DNA of 63,345 nucleotides. Origin: Antarcticimicrobium luteum (GTDB lineage Bacteria > Pseudomonadota > Alphaproteobacteria > Rhodobacterales > Rhodobacteraceae). This document shows, piece after piece, positions 15,037 to 24,299 of the stretch. How positions within the stretch are numbered: position 1 is the stretch's first letter; each line of letters begins with the position of its first letter. Below the pieces are notes generated by a model that ran no database searches, was not told the origin of the DNA, and was given only the letters and a program-made list of their open reading frames with translations. The position numbers were made by a program, and so were the translations under genes. The DNA is taken from the NCBI RefSeq assembly GCF_004358185.1, contig NZ_SMUV01000051.1, positions 1-63,345 of the forward strand, given 5' to 3'.

Positions 15037-16775
15037 AGGGAGAGGACCTTCTTCAAAACGCGTGTAAGCTCTGCTTTGGGATCAGCGGCAAGCTTATCAC
15101 ATCGCCAAGCCACGTGATGGTCAGGGCGAACAAGGATGGCGCCCGTATCGCTGATCTCCGACAGGCGCGCCCAATCTCCTGTGTGGTCAACAAAAGCCTG
15201 CCGCGGCCCGATGACATGGCATCTGATGGGCGTGTCCATCTGCGCCGCAGCATCGGCCCAAGCCTGCCCGCCAACACCTGTGAGCAAGGTAAACTGCCCG
15301 CGGCCGCAAAGATCGAGCGTCGAGTGCTGTGCGCCATTCGCATCGAAAACCCAAGCGTGCGGCAGCCGCGCGCCGGGCCATGTAGTCGGCGCATAGTGCA
15401 GTTCGCAATCGCGCTCGAAGTCAGGCTCGGGCTGGCCGTCCGTCTGCGTTGCCGATGAGGTGTAGCGCTGGTTCATCTCCACGCCATGCGCATCAAATTC
15501 GTATTTCTTGAAGGCAATCGCCTCTCTCAGGGCCTTGCGCTGCGCCTCGGCATCAGGCCCCGCCTTGCAGCGCGCATCCATATTGGCGCGGATCTTGTCG
15601 TGATCAACGCCGCCATCCATGCCAAGCGCCTCGAAGATCGGGCCGAACTCACCGATCGACTGGTTCGCACGGGTCACGATCTGCTTGGCCACGGGCGCTC
15701 GCTCTTGCGAATAGCTTTCGAGAAGCCCCTCACCTGCTTGGCCCTTGATTACCATCGCCAACTTCCATGCCAGATTGAAACCATCCTGGATCGAGGTGTT
15801 TGAGCCAAGCCCGTTTGACGGCGGGTGGCGGTGCGCCGCGTCCCCCATGATGAAGACGCGTCCCTTTTGCATGTGGGTCGCATACATGTTGTTCACCGTC
15901 CATGTATTGGCGCTCAGGAGCTCGATCTCGAGCTCGGGATCGCCCACGAGTTGGCGTGCAACTTCCGTGGCAAAGGCCTCGTCAACCTCAGGCGCAGGCT
16001 CGTTGATGTCATAGCCCCAGACGATCAGCCATTCGTTCCAGGGGCGCACCATGCGCACCAGCCCCATGCCGATCCCGCCCACATCCGCGCCGGGCTGCAT
16101 GACCCAGTAGAGAACCGAAGGGCGATGCGCGACATACTTTGAAAGATCTGCGCGGAAGAGGATGTTCATCGAGCCGCCAACGCCCATTTCGCCTTCAAAC
16201 GGCAATCCCTCCAGCTCAGCCACCTTCGAGTTACCTCCATCCGCGCCGATGAGATACTTGCAACGGATCGTGATCTTCTCGCCTGAAAGGCGGTCAAGGC
16301 ATGTGGCCGTCACGCCGCTTTCGTCTTGTTCATGATGCAGATACTCGGTCGACATGCGCGCTTGCGTTCCGCGGCGGCAAGCGGCACCAAAGAGAATCGG
16401 CTCCATGAATGTCTGCGGCAGGTCGATCATATGCGACGGAGAGGCCAGCTGATGCTCGGCGCGGCTGAGAGGGTGCTTACCCCAGCTTTTCATGCGCCCG
16501 ATCTCTTCGCCCGCAAGGCTTTCGCAAAACACATTCTCGCCCATCAAATCCTGATGTGCTCCGTGCAAATAAGCTTCGGCCTCTACTTCGTGTCCGATGT
16601 CGCGCAAAACTTCCATGCATCTTTGGTTGGTGATGTGCGCTCGAGGCGTATTTGCCAGCCAATGATAGCGGTTCACCGCCATATTACTGATCCCATAAGA
16701 CGACAACAGCGCAGCCGTAGCCGAACCCGCAGGCCCTGTGCCGATAATGAGCACATCTGTTTCGATTTTTGTCAT
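15033..16775 (-). CDS. FAD-dependent aromatic monooxygenase, TfdB-like
   Basis: A 580-residue single-component flavoprotein hydroxylase. The FAD-binding motifs are all present: GTGPAGSATAA (residues about 11-21), the DG motif LIGADGGNSK and the GD motif FIMGDAAHRHPPSNGLGSN near residues 310-330. A C-terminal thioredoxin-like domain (about 480-580) is typical of phenol hydroxylases of the 2,4-dichlorophenol 6-monooxygenase type. It uses NAD(P)H and O2 to ortho-hydroxylate a phenolic ring. I chose the ATG at 16775 because a GGGAGGGAACG ribosome site precedes it. It is divergent from the IclR regulator and co-transcribed with BKACE. The exact substrate is unknown. Confidence 0.88.
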   Translation of the reverse strand: MTKIETDVLIIGTGPAGSATAALLSSYGISNMAVNRYHWLANTPRAHITNQRCMEVLRDIGHEVEAEAYLHGAHQDLMGENVFCESLAGEEIGRMKSWGKHPLSRAEHQLASPSHMIDLPQTFMEPILFGAACRRGTQARMSTEYLHHEQDESGVTATCLDRLSGEKITIRCKYLIGADGGNSKVAELEGLPFEGEMGVGGSMNILFRADLSKYVAHRPSVLYWVMQPGADVGGIGMGLVRMVRPWNEWLIVWGYDINEPAPEVDEAFATEVARQLVGDPELEIELLSANTWTVNNMYATHMQKGRVFIMGDAAHRHPPSNGLGSNTSIQDGFNLAWKLAMVIKGQAGEGLLESYSQERAPVAKQIVTRANQSIGEFGPIFEALGMDGGVDHDKIRANMDARCKAGPDAEAQRKALREAIAFKKYEFDAHGVEMNQRYTSSATQTDGQPEPDFERDCELHYAPTTWPGARLPHAWVFDANGAQHSTLDLCGRGQFTLLTGVGGQAWADAAAQMDTPIRCHVIGPRQAFVDHTGDWARLSEISDTGAILVRPDHHVAWRCDKLAADPKAELTRVLKKVLSL

Positions 16776-16825
16776 CGTTCCCTCCCTATTTCCTCTCCAC
16801 CCACTGCATTGCATGTCGGGTCAGT

Positions 16826-16861
16826 TTATCGCAGAATAAGCGCCTACCCGAAGGTAAGGCG
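16826..16861. promoter_or_regulatory. Candidate IclR operators in divergent intergenic region
   Basis: TTAT-CGCAGA-ATAA (16826-16839) and a dyad CGCCT/AGGCG with ACC/GGT inner arms (16841-16861) lie in the 89-base gap between the monooxygenase and the IclR gene. The second overlaps the IclR ribosome-site region. Autoregulation plus divergent control is typical for this family, but these sites are only candidates. Confidence 0.35.
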
Positions 16862-16864
16862 TCC

Positions 16865-17620
16865 ATGACTGCACAAAAACGTTCCGATGGCCAAACAATC
16901 AGCCGCGCCGTTGCCATCCTTCAAGCCCTTGCAGAGCGGCCTGGAGCATCGTTCGGCCAGATCGCAAAAGCAACAGACCTTCCGCGCTCGACCGTCCAGC
17001 GCCTGATCGGCGTTCTCAACAAAGAAGGCCTTGTGACCAAAGCCTTCGGGCAACAGGGCGCCTATCTTGGAATGGAACTGGCCCGCCTTGGCTCGCAGGT
17101 GCGTATCGACGCACGCGCCCTGCTCAAACCCTTCATGGAGGACCTGCACGCCGAGATCGGTGACAACATCGACCTGACAACGCTCGAAGACGGCCGCGTT
17201 TTCGTGATTGAGCAGATCGCCTCGAACGAAGCGATCCGTGTCATTTCCTATGTCGGTTTGCAGCATCCCGTTCATGCGACCGCCAATGGCAAAGCACATC
17301 TTTCGATGCTGGACGAAGCCGCGGCTCTGGAGTTTATCGGCCCAAGCCCGAAAGCCTTTACCGCCAAGACGACAACAGACGGCAAAGCTTTACTCAAAGA
17401 GCTGGCGGACAGCCGCAAGTCGGGGCTGTTCGTAGACAATGAAGAATATGACGAAGGCGCGAGCGCCATCGCCGTGACGCTTCCGCAGATTGGAGGCAAG
17501 GATTTCGCCCTATCCATTGCCATGCCGAGCGCTCGGATGGAGCGCCAGCGTGAGAATGTGAAAGCCGCGCTTTTGTCTCTTCGGGCGAAGGTGACAGAAG
17601 AATACGGGCGCAGCATCTAA
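16865..17620 (+). CDS. IclR-family transcriptional regulator
   Basis: A 251-residue regulator. The N-terminal winged helix-turn-helix reads SRAVAILQALAERPGASFGQ and IAKATDLPRSTVQRLIGVL (residues about 12-52). The C-terminal IclR effector domain contains TTLEDGRVFVIEQIAS and HPVHATANGKAHLSML, where a small aromatic acid usually binds. It is divergent from the monooxygenase-BKACE pair and convergent with the livM-type gene, with only three bases between the two stop codons. It probably senses the pathway substrate or an intermediate. ATG 16865 gives the normal family length. Confidence 0.92.
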   Translation: MTAQKRSDGQTISRAVAILQALAERPGASFGQIAKATDLPRSTVQRLIGVLNKEGLVTKAFGQQGAYLGMELARLGSQVRIDARALLKPFMEDLHAEIGDNIDLTTLEDGRVFVIEQIASNEAIRVISYVGLQHPVHATANGKAHLSMLDEAAALEFIGPSPKAFTAKTTTDGKALLKELADSRKSGLFVDNEEYDEGASAIAVTLPQIGGKDFALSIAMPSARMERQRENVKAALLSLRAKVTEEYGRSI

Positions 17621-17623
17621 CGC

Positions 17624-18622
17624 TCACCTCCGAACCCGATAGCCAACGGGAAATATCGAGAAATCATATCGGCTGACAAGCAACCCCCAAAGCCCTTTGG
17701 GCGCGGCCAGCATGATACCGATCGCCATGGCGCCAAGGATCATCAGGTAGATTGCACCGAGATCGGCTAGGAATTCTCTGAGGAGGAAGAAGAGCAAGGT
17801 CCCGATGATCGGCCCTTCGATCGTCCCGATCCCGCCAATGACCACGATGAAGATCACAAAAACTGTCCAGTCATTCACGCTGAAAGCCGCGTCTGGCGAA
17901 ATTCGGAGTTTGGTGACGAAAATCAGCGCGCCAATCATCGTCGTCACGGCCGCGGCAGCGACGTAGACAAAGAGCTTGATCCGGCCGATCTTGACACCGA
18001 GCGAAGACGACGCGACTTCATTGTCCCGGATCGCCGTCAGTGCGAGACCTACGCGGGACCGCAAGAGAAAGTAGACCAATAGGATCGCTCCCACGCAAAG
18101 AGCGAAAGCTGTAAAGTAGATGAGCATTTCGCGGTCAGGTTTGCGGCCTAAATCTCGCATGACGGCGACGGGAATAGACAGCCCCGAGCCGCCCCCGACA
18201 GAAGACATCTGCGCTGCGGAAAGGCGGAAGACCTCTGCCACGACCCAGGTGCCAATGGCAAAGTATGGGCCTTTGAGGCGGAAGACGAGCCATGCCACTG
18301 GGATTGAGATCAACGCACCAGCAACGCCTGCAACGGGGATCGACCAAAGAGGGTTCATCCCCAGAAAGAGGACGCAGGAGAACATGAGATAGCCCCCCAA
18401 ACCTACATAGGCATGCTGACCCACTGAGATCAGACCAGCGTAACCTGCCAAAAGGTTCCACATACTGGCGAGCGCCAGATAAAAGAGGATCTCGGTGATC
18501 AGGCGCAAGTCAGCAGAGCCTGCCCACCAGGGCGCAGCACCGATATACACGAGAAAACAGAGTGCCAGAATACCTGCGATGCGGCTGGCCTGAGTCGAAC
18601 GGGTGATCGTCGCATGTTGCAT
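17624..18622 (-). CDS. livM: LivM-type ABC permease
   Basis: A 332-residue inner-membrane permease of the branched-chain amino acid-type (HAAT) importer family. It has about eight to ten hydrophobic segments and the family signature LAGYAGLISVGQHAYVGLGG (residues about 53-72). The cytoplasmic loop RSRVGLALTAIRDNEVASSS, which contacts the ATPases, is also present. Its ATG overlaps the livH stop by one base. HAAT importers in catabolic islands often carry aromatic acids rather than amino acids; that substrate is inferred from the neighbours. Confidence 0.92.
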   Translation of the reverse strand: MQHATITRSTQASRIAGILALCFLVYIGAAPWWAGSADLRLITEILFYLALASMWNLLAGYAGLISVGQHAYVGLGGYLMFSCVLFLGMNPLWSIPVAGVAGALISIPVAWLVFRLKGPYFAIGTWVVAEVFRLSAAQMSSVGGGSGLSIPVAVMRDLGRKPDREMLIYFTAFALCVGAILLVYFLLRSRVGLALTAIRDNEVASSSLGVKIGRIKLFVYVAAAAVTTMIGALIFVTKLRISPDAAFSVNDWTVFVIFIVVIGGIGTIEGPIIGTLLFFLLREFLADLGAIYLMILGAMAIGIMLAAPKGLWGLLVSRYDFSIFPVGYRVRR

Positions 18623-19485
18623 CAGTCGATCCTCGGGAAAAGGCCGCGCGGCTTTACGGCAAGAATGACAAGAAAAGCGATGTGGCCCGCCAGAAGCTGC
18701 CAACCAGGATCAATCTGTGCACCGATGCCTTGCGCCACGCCAAGGATGATCCCGCCGATGAGCGTGCCCCACAGGTTGCCAAGCCCGCCGATGATGACCG
18801 CCTCAAACCCAAATATCAGGCGGCTTGGCCCCATGAACGGATCAAAGTTGGCGCGGATGGCCAGGAAAACCCCGGCGACAGCTACAACCGCCATGCTGAG
18901 CGCCATCGCCCAGGCAAACACCTTGCGATTGTCGAGCCCCATGATCTGCGCAATCTCTCCATCATCCGATGTCGCGCGGAAGGCACGGCCCATGGAGGTT
19001 CGATAAAAGAGAAACTGAAGCCCAGCGATAATCGCCACCGCTGCGACGAAGGTCAATAAGGGCATGTAGCCGATATCCACCCCCGGCAAAACGGGAATAC
19101 TGCCAATCTCTAACGCACCTGCATTGAGCTTTTGGCTGTCTGCGGAGAAGGTCGTCAGCAGAACATTCTGCAAAATGATTGAGAGCCCGAAAGTCACAAT
19201 CAGTGGTGGCAAGATATCGTCGCCAAGAACGCGGTTAAGCAGGCCGAGTTGTATTGCATAACCGATGGCTGCCATGAGCGGGACAACTATGACGAGGCTT
19301 AGAAGGGGATGCAGCCCTGTCATGGTGATTGTCACCATGGCAAGATAGGCTGCGCCGACGATGAAATCACCATGGGCGATGTTGACAAGGCGCATGACCC
19401 CGAAGATCAGCGAAAGCCCTGCCGCAAAGAGCGCATATAGCCCTCCGATCAGCACGCCTTGCACGATGACATTTATCCATTCCAT
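18622..19485 (-). CDS. livH: LivH-type ABC permease
   Basis: A 287-residue permease partner of LivM. It begins with GVLIGGLYALFAAGLSLIFG and VMRLVNIAHGDFIVGAAYL (residues about 10-48), the LivH signature, and contains the coupling loop RTSMGRAFRATSDDGEIAQI. About eight transmembrane segments are visible. It lies between the LivF-type ATPase and the LivM-type permease with gaps of only a few bases, so all are one transcript. Confidence 0.92.
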   Translation of the reverse strand: MEWINVIVQGVLIGGLYALFAAGLSLIFGVMRLVNIAHGDFIVGAAYLAMVTITMTGLHPLLSLVIVVPLMAAIGYAIQLGLLNRVLGDDILPPLIVTFGLSIILQNVLLTTFSADSQKLNAGALEIGSIPVLPGVDIGYMPLLTFVAAVAIIAGLQFLFYRTSMGRAFRATSDDGEIAQIMGLDNRKVFAWAMALSMAVVAVAGVFLAIRANFDPFMGPSRLIFGFEAVIIGGLGNLWGTLIGGIILGVAQGIGAQIDPGWQLLAGHIAFLVILAVKPRGLFPRID

Positions 19486-19488
19486 GGT

Positions 19489-20193
19489 TCAGGTCCCAAA
19501 ATACGCGGCCGAGATTTCATCATGCGAGAACGCATCCGACTGGCCTGAAAGTGAAATTCTGCCCTCAAGCATGCAGACGAAATGATCGCTGACCTGCATC
19601 GCCCGGGTGACATCCTGCTCGACAAGTATGGTTGCCATCCCTTCGCCAAGTATCTTGGGAAGCAGCTCGTAGATGTCCTTGATGACGACAGGGGCAAGAC
19701 CGAGGCTAAGTTCGTCAAGCAGCAAAAGCTCCGGGTTCGACATCAGTGCACGGCCGATCGCCACCATCTGCTGCTGGCCGCCAGACAGGCTTGTCGCTGG
19801 GTAGTCCTTACGCTCTTTAAGGATCGGGAACACATCATAGACCTTTTGAAGGGTCCATGGACCCGGCCGCCGGACATAGCCGCCAAGGATAAGGTTTTCT
19901 TCAACCGAGAGAGACCGGAAGAGCCGCCGCCCTTCTGGAACCATGGCAATCCCCATTTCGGTGATGCGCGCGGGGCTGAGCCCCGCGGTTGTCTGACCTT
20001 TGAAGTTGATCGTGCCCGAGCGCGGCCTGACCATGCCGCAGATCGACTTGAAGAGCGTAGACTTGCCTGCCCCGTTTGAGCCGATAAGCGATAAAAGCTC
20101 GCCCTGTTCGATCGTAAGCGATATACCGTGTATCGCCTGGGCATTGCCATAAAAGACTTCAAGGTTCTGAACTTCGAGGATGCTCTCGCTCAT
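19489..20193 (-). CDS. livF: LivF-type ABC ATPase
   Basis: A 234-residue ATPase. Walker A is GSNGAGKST (residues about 37-45), the signature motif SLSGGQQQMVAIGRAL, and Walker B LLLLDELSLGLAP. LEVFYGNAQAIHGISLTIEQ at the start is typical of LivF. It pairs with the LivG-type ATPase to drive import. Its start overlaps the livG stop by four bases. Confidence 0.92.
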   Translation of the reverse strand: MSESILEVQNLEVFYGNAQAIHGISLTIEQGELLSLIGSNGAGKSTLFKSICGMVRPRSGTINFKGQTTAGLSPARITEMGIAMVPEGRRLFRSLSVEENLILGGYVRRPGPWTLQKVYDVFPILKERKDYPATSLSGGQQQMVAIGRALMSNPELLLLDELSLGLAPVVIKDIYELLPKILGEGMATILVEQDVTRAMQVSDHFVCMLEGRISLSGQSDAFSHDEISAAYFGT

Positions 20194-20906
20194 GCTGCAT
20201 CTTCTCCCATATAGATCGATTTGACCTCTGGAGAGTTCATCACGGTTTCAGGATCGCCCTCTGTCACCTTGCGGCCGAAATCAACCACGACAAGCCGTTT
20301 GGCAACCGACATGAGCGCATGCACCACATGTTCGATCCAGATGATCGTGACCCCTGTTTCATGCACTTCCCGGATCGTGTTGAGGAGCGAGACACATTCG
20401 CTGTCTGTGAGGCCGCCAGCAATCTCGTCGAGCAAGAGAAGCTTCGGGTCTGCCGCCAAAGCGCGCGCCATCTCAAGGCGTTTGCGGTCCAAAAGCGTGA
20501 GTGATCCCGCAAGCTGGTTTGCCTTGTCGTCCATGCCCGTCTTATCCATGATCTCAAGCGCTTGCTTGCGCGGATCAAAGCTTGAGCGCCCGAACGTCGC
20601 GCCAACGAGGATGTTTTCGTATACCGTCATCCCGACAAAAGGGTGCGGCACCTGAAAACTGCGCGCAATTCCCATCTGACACCGCTTTGACGCGTCCATT
20701 TGTGTCACCATCTCGCCATCAAACCACACCTCGCCATGGTCCGGTTTGACCGTACCCGTGATCTGGTTGAACAGGGTGGTTTTGCCTGCCCCGTTGGGGC
20801 CTAGGATACCCACAAGGTCCCCTTGCTCCACGGACATGGAGAAATTTTGCGTCACCGCCAAAGCCCCGTAAGACTTTTGCAGATCCTGAAGATCAAGAAG
20901 TGTCAT
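20190..20906 (-). CDS. livG: LivG-type ABC ATPase
   Basis: A 238-residue ATPase of the LivG type. Walker A is GPNGAGKTT (residues about 36-44), and GIARSFQVPHPFVGMTVYEN follows as in LivG. Walker B is LLLLDEIAGGLTDSE. The signature region reads AGSLTLLDRKRLEMARALA, a slightly altered but recognisable LSxGxxRxLE-type motif. It is the first ATPase after the binding-protein gene, with a 65-base gap. Confidence 0.92.
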   Translation of the reverse strand: MTLLDLQDLQKSYGALAVTQNFSMSVEQGDLVGILGPNGAGKTTLFNQITGTVKPDHGEVWFDGEMVTQMDASKRCQMGIARSFQVPHPFVGMTVYENILVGATFGRSSFDPRKQALEIMDKTGMDDKANQLAGSLTLLDRKRLEMARALAADPKLLLLDEIAGGLTDSECVSLLNTIREVHETGVTIIWIEHVVHALMSVAKRLVVVDFGRKVTEGDPETVMNSPEVKSIYMGEDAA

Positions 20907-20971
20907 CGCGCTGTCTGCGGGCAGCCCAAGCTGCCCGCGTCCTTTTCAGAAAGGAGGATACCTGTCGGCTA

Positions 20972-22258
20972 TTAGCCGATCAGTTTCATTTCGCCGCCAA
21001 CGGGGATGTTCGGCGCTTCGGCGTTGTTTGTCACGACAAGCTCAGGCGCGCCGCTGTCAAGCTGCCACTGACCGGCAACAAGCGGTGTGCGCACCACATT
21101 CTTGACGGGGTTCTTCGCGCCACCATTCCAGGCGATGTTGCCCACGATCGTATCGAGGTTCGTCGCCGCGAGAGCCGCCGTGTTGGCATAAGGATCGTCC
21201 AGTGCCTCCGAGCGCTTCGCCACATCGGCAGCGATCTCAAAGAGAGCGTGCACGAAGCCGATGGGCTGCGTCCAGGGGCGACCGCTTGCGGCTGTATAGC
21301 CATCCGCAAGCTGCTTCGCCGTCTCGCCTGTGAGGCTTGATGCGAAGGGGTGCGACGGTGTCCACCAGATTTCGGTGGTCAGCCCGTCGCCGCGCTCGCC
21401 GAGGCTTTCGATAACCGACGGGAAGAGCAGCGCCTTACCGATGGTGACAACCTTGGGGTTGAAGTTCTGCTGTGCAGCCTGGCTCCAGAAGGTCGCAAAG
21501 TCTGGCGGAATCTGGTTGCCTGTGACGATCTCACAACCCGCCTCTTTGAAGGCCGCGATCTGACTGGAGAAGTCGTTGTTCATCACCTGATAGCGGCCAG
21601 GGTCGATCACATTGTAGCCGCGCGCGGCGAGGGGCTTGGGCAGACCGAGCTCGGGATCGCCCCATGCGTTTCCGTCAGCGTCATTGGGGAAGAGGCCGCC
21701 CACGTTCTTGGATGAGACCCCGCTGTCATCCCAAAGGTTCAGGAAGTTCGCAATCACATCTTCAAGGCCCCAGAAGAAGTGATAGGAGAACTCGAAGCCT
21801 TCGGCAGGGTTGCCGTTGCGGCCGAAGAAGTAGGGCTGCCACGGTGCGACGGTCGTCACACAAGGGATCTCGTTGAGTTCGCATTGGTCGGCAACAGGGT
21901 TGGCCGTGTCAGGCGCGCCCGATGCCACGATCAGGTTGGCGCCATCGCGCTCGATGAGCTCGACAGCAACCTCGGCAGCGCGGTTCGAGTTGGACTGTGT
22001 GTCCTTGTAGATGATCTCGATCTCGACAGGGCTGCCGTTATTCTCGATCCCGGCCATCGCGGCCTTGGCAGCATCCATGATGTACTGGTCAGATTCCCCG
22101 AAGCCCGCAAGCGGGCCCGTGGCTGGGTTCACGAAACCAATGGTGAATTTCGATGATTGCGCACTGGCACGGCTCGCGCTCAGAATCGCGGGGGCCGCAA
22201 GAAAGGCCGAGCCGCCCCTCATAAATGTGCGGCGGTTCATTGCATTGAATTTGGTCAT
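20972..22258 (-). CDS. Periplasmic substrate-binding protein, Tat-exported
   Basis: A 428-residue Leu/Ile/Val-type binding protein (periplasmic binding fold type I) and the receptor of the importer. The N-terminus has a twin-arginine signal, NRRTFMRGGSAFLAAPAIL with cleavage after SRASA. Tat export suggests folding before export. The mature part begins FTIGFVNPATGPLAGFGESD, typical of ligand-binding family 6. Start ATG 22258 follows a GGGAGGAAAAA ribosome site. The likely ligand is the aromatic substrate of the island, judged by its position between transport and degradation genes. Confidence 0.9.
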   Translation of the reverse strand: MTKFNAMNRRTFMRGGSAFLAAPAILSASRASAQSSKFTIGFVNPATGPLAGFGESDQYIMDAAKAAMAGIENNGSPVEIEIIYKDTQSNSNRAAEVAVELIERDGANLIVASGAPDTANPVADQCELNEIPCVTTVAPWQPYFFGRNGNPAEGFEFSYHFFWGLEDVIANFLNLWDDSGVSSKNVGGLFPNDADGNAWGDPELGLPKPLAARGYNVIDPGRYQVMNNDFSSQIAAFKEAGCEIVTGNQIPPDFATFWSQAAQQNFNPKVVTIGKALLFPSVIESLGERGDGLTTEIWWTPSHPFASSLTGETAKQLADGYTAASGRPWTQPIGFVHALFEIAADVAKRSEALDDPYANTAALAATNLDTIVGNIAWNGGAKNPVKNVVRTPLVAGQWQLDSGAPELVVTNNAEAPNIPVGGEMKLIG

Positions 22259-22298
22259 TTTTTCCTCCCTATCGGTCGTCCTCATCGACCGTGTTATT

Positions 22299-22346
22299 GG
22301 CTATTCCCTAGTTCGCTGTTCAGAATAGCCCACTCTGCAATACAGA
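22299..22346. promoter_or_regulatory. Candidate operators upstream of the binding-protein gene
   Basis: GGCTATTC (22299-22306) and GAATAGCC (22323-22330) form a perfect inverted repeat with a 16-base spacer. Beside it, 22335-22346 contains GCAATACAG, whose reverse complement CTGTATTGC matches the left arm of the palindrome before the membrane-protein operon at 26944-26960. A shared regulator, perhaps the TetR protein, is inferred. Confidence 0.4.
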
Positions 22347-22383
22347 TTATCTCATGTTGGGTCATATTTATCCAGCTTGTCAA

Positions 22384-23229
22384 TCATTCACTCACGGGCA
22401 CCATCACGAAGTCGAAGGGTGAGCGCCAAATCGTGTCGTCCTCCTGAACATGTTCGAATGGGGCAATCAGCGTTTCCTTCACGCCGAAAACAGCGTCATC
22501 TGTGATATACTTGTCATCGCCGACAAAGGTATGTGTCACTATCTTCTGAAAGCCTGGCGCCGTCACCAGATAGTGCATATGCGCGGGGCGGTAGGGATGG
22601 CGTCCCATCAAGCCCAGCATTTTGCCCACAGGGCCATCGTCAGGGATCGGATAGCTGACTGGCTTGATCCCGTAGAATTTGTATGCGCCGTCCTTTCCCG
22701 TGATGAAACGCCCGCGGTTGTTCCATTTGGGCTGAATATCGGGCTGCTGCACATCATAGAAGCCATCGGCGTTGTCGCTCCAGACATCGACGCAGGCGCC
22801 TTCGATCGGCTCTCCGTGGCGATCGACAACCTTGCCCTCAAACAAGCAGCGCTCACCCTTGCCATCAAGGCAGATGTCATCCCCCATCTCGCGGATTGGT
22901 GCATCAGCGACATGAAACGGGCCGAACACCGTGTTTTCCGTGGCACCAGCCGGGCGGCGATTATTAATCGCGTCCACCAGCATCGAAAAACCCAGAACAT
23001 CCGAGAGCAGGATGTATTCCTGCCGCTCGTCCGAACAGATCTGGCCAGTCTTCGTAAGGAAATCGATGGCAATGTCCCATTCTTCCTGACGTAAATCGAC
23101 GTCTTTTGCGAAAGCGTGCAAGTGGCGCACGAGGCTATCCATCACTGCCTTGAGGCGCGGATTGATACCGCTCCCCATACGCGCATTGACGACCTCTGCT
23201 GAGCCATCTTCGGTAAAATACTGGGTCAT
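22384..23229 (-). CDS. Intradiol ring-cleavage dioxygenase, hydroxyquinol type
   Basis: A 281-residue non-haem Fe(III) dioxygenase. The N-terminal helical dimerisation domain (residues about 15-100) is that of catechol/hydroxyquinol 1,2-dioxygenases. ENTVFGPFHVADAP and GACVDVWSDNADGFYDVQQP carry the first part of the active site, and GRHPYRPAHMHYLV supplies the Tyr and two His ligands near residues 210-225. It cleaves 1,2,4-trihydroxybenzene to maleylacetate if the hydroxyquinol assignment is right. The adjacent maleylacetate reductase, overlapping by four bases, strongly supports that. A catechol 1,2-dioxygenase is the alternative. Confidence 0.9.
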   Translation of the reverse strand: MTQYFTEDGSAEVVNARMGSGINPRLKAVMDSLVRHLHAFAKDVDLRQEEWDIAIDFLTKTGQICSDERQEYILLSDVLGFSMLVDAINNRRPAGATENTVFGPFHVADAPIREMGDDICLDGKGERCLFEGKVVDRHGEPIEGACVDVWSDNADGFYDVQQPDIQPKWNNRGRFITGKDGAYKFYGIKPVSYPIPDDGPVGKMLGLMGRHPYRPAHMHYLVTAPGFQKIVTHTFVGDDKYITDDAVFGVKETLIAPFEHVQEDDTIWRSPFDFVMVPVSE

Positions 23230-24299
23230 GTCTTTCCTCCCGATGTCGGGCGGTTGCCCGCCCATGCGTCCTGAAGCAGTGCGCGAATGGCATCCTGCTC
23301 GATCGGGCGCGGGTTCCAATATGGGTTCTGAGTTGCAATTTCGGCCGCACGGTCGAGATCGCTTTCACTGAGCCCCAAGTCTTTCAAGGCAAGAGGCGCG
23401 CCGAGCGACTTTGCAAAGTCCCACAGACCACCGCCAATTTCGCCACCGAAAAGCTCCGCCGCAGGGCTCAGCGCGTCTTGTGCCGCCTCTGCATTGTAGG
23501 CCGCCGTATGCGGGATGAGTACCGCATGTGTCTCGGAATGTGGTGTGTCAAAGGAGCCGCCCAGCGTGTGGCAGAGCTTGTGATGAAGCGACATGCCCAC
23601 CGTTCCGAGCACGGCACCGCACAGCCAAGATCCATAAAGCGCCTCGCTGCGCGCCGCTTCATTCAAAGGATCCGCGACGATCACAGGTAAGGCATCGCGC
23701 AGCGCGCGTGTGCCTTCGACAGCCTGCATCGATGTCACGGGGTTGCGGTCCTGTGCGTAAAGAGCCTCGATAGAGTGCGCGATGGCATTGAGCCCGCTTG
23801 TCACGCTCATCGGCACAGGCAACCCCAGTGTCAGCTGCGCATCATAGATCACCACCTCGGGGAGGACCTTGGCGTCGCGGATCGTGGTTTTCAGACCGTT
23901 CTCGGTCTGCCCAAGGATCGGCGTGACCTCCGATCCGGCATAGGTCGTCGCCACGACGATCTGCGGGCAATCCGTTTGGTAGGCCAAGGCTTTGCCAAGG
24001 CCGATGGTTGAACCGCCCCCAAGCGCAACAACGCAATCTGCACCGGCGGCCTGATAGGCCTCAAGCGCATGGTTCGTGACGTCGACGGGCGTATGCATAG
24101 CGGCTTCGGCAAAGACGCCAGCGGCTTGCGCACCTAGCGACGCGGCCAAAGCCTCGGCATCCGCCTTTTGAAATGGAGTAGACAGCACCAAGGCACGCGC
24201 GCAGCCCTGTCCCGCGATCTCATCGGCAACCTGAGCCAATGTGCCCGGCCCGAAGATAATCCTCGCGGGGTGAAAAGATGCTGTGAATGGCGCAGTCAT
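23226..24299 (-). CDS. Maleylacetate reductase
   Basis: A 357-residue iron-containing alcohol dehydrogenase-fold enzyme. The N-terminus ARIIFGPGTLAQVADEI, the nucleotide-binding VALGGGSTIGLGKALA and ATTYAGSEVTPILGQTE are typical of maleylacetate reductases. The metal/substrate His cluster SLHHKLCHTLGGSFDTPHSE lies near residues 235-255. It reduces maleylacetate to 3-oxoadipate with NAD(P)H. The gene overlaps both neighbours by four bases, forming a tight three-gene unit: monooxygenase, reductase, dioxygenase. Confidence 0.93.
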   Translation of the reverse strand: MTAPFTASFHPARIIFGPGTLAQVADEIAGQGCARALVLSTPFQKADAEALAASLGAQAAGVFAEAAMHTPVDVTNHALEAYQAAGADCVVALGGGSTIGLGKALAYQTDCPQIVVATTYAGSEVTPILGQTENGLKTTIRDAKVLPEVVIYDAQLTLGLPVPMSVTSGLNAIAHSIEALYAQDRNPVTSMQAVEGTRALRDALPVIVADPLNEAARSEALYGSWLCGAVLGTVGMSLHHKLCHTLGGSFDTPHSETHAVLIPHTAAYNAEAAQDALSPAAELFGGEIGGGLWDFAKSLGAPLALKDLGLSESDLDRAAEIATQNPYWNPRPIEQDAIRALLQDAWAGNRPTSGGKT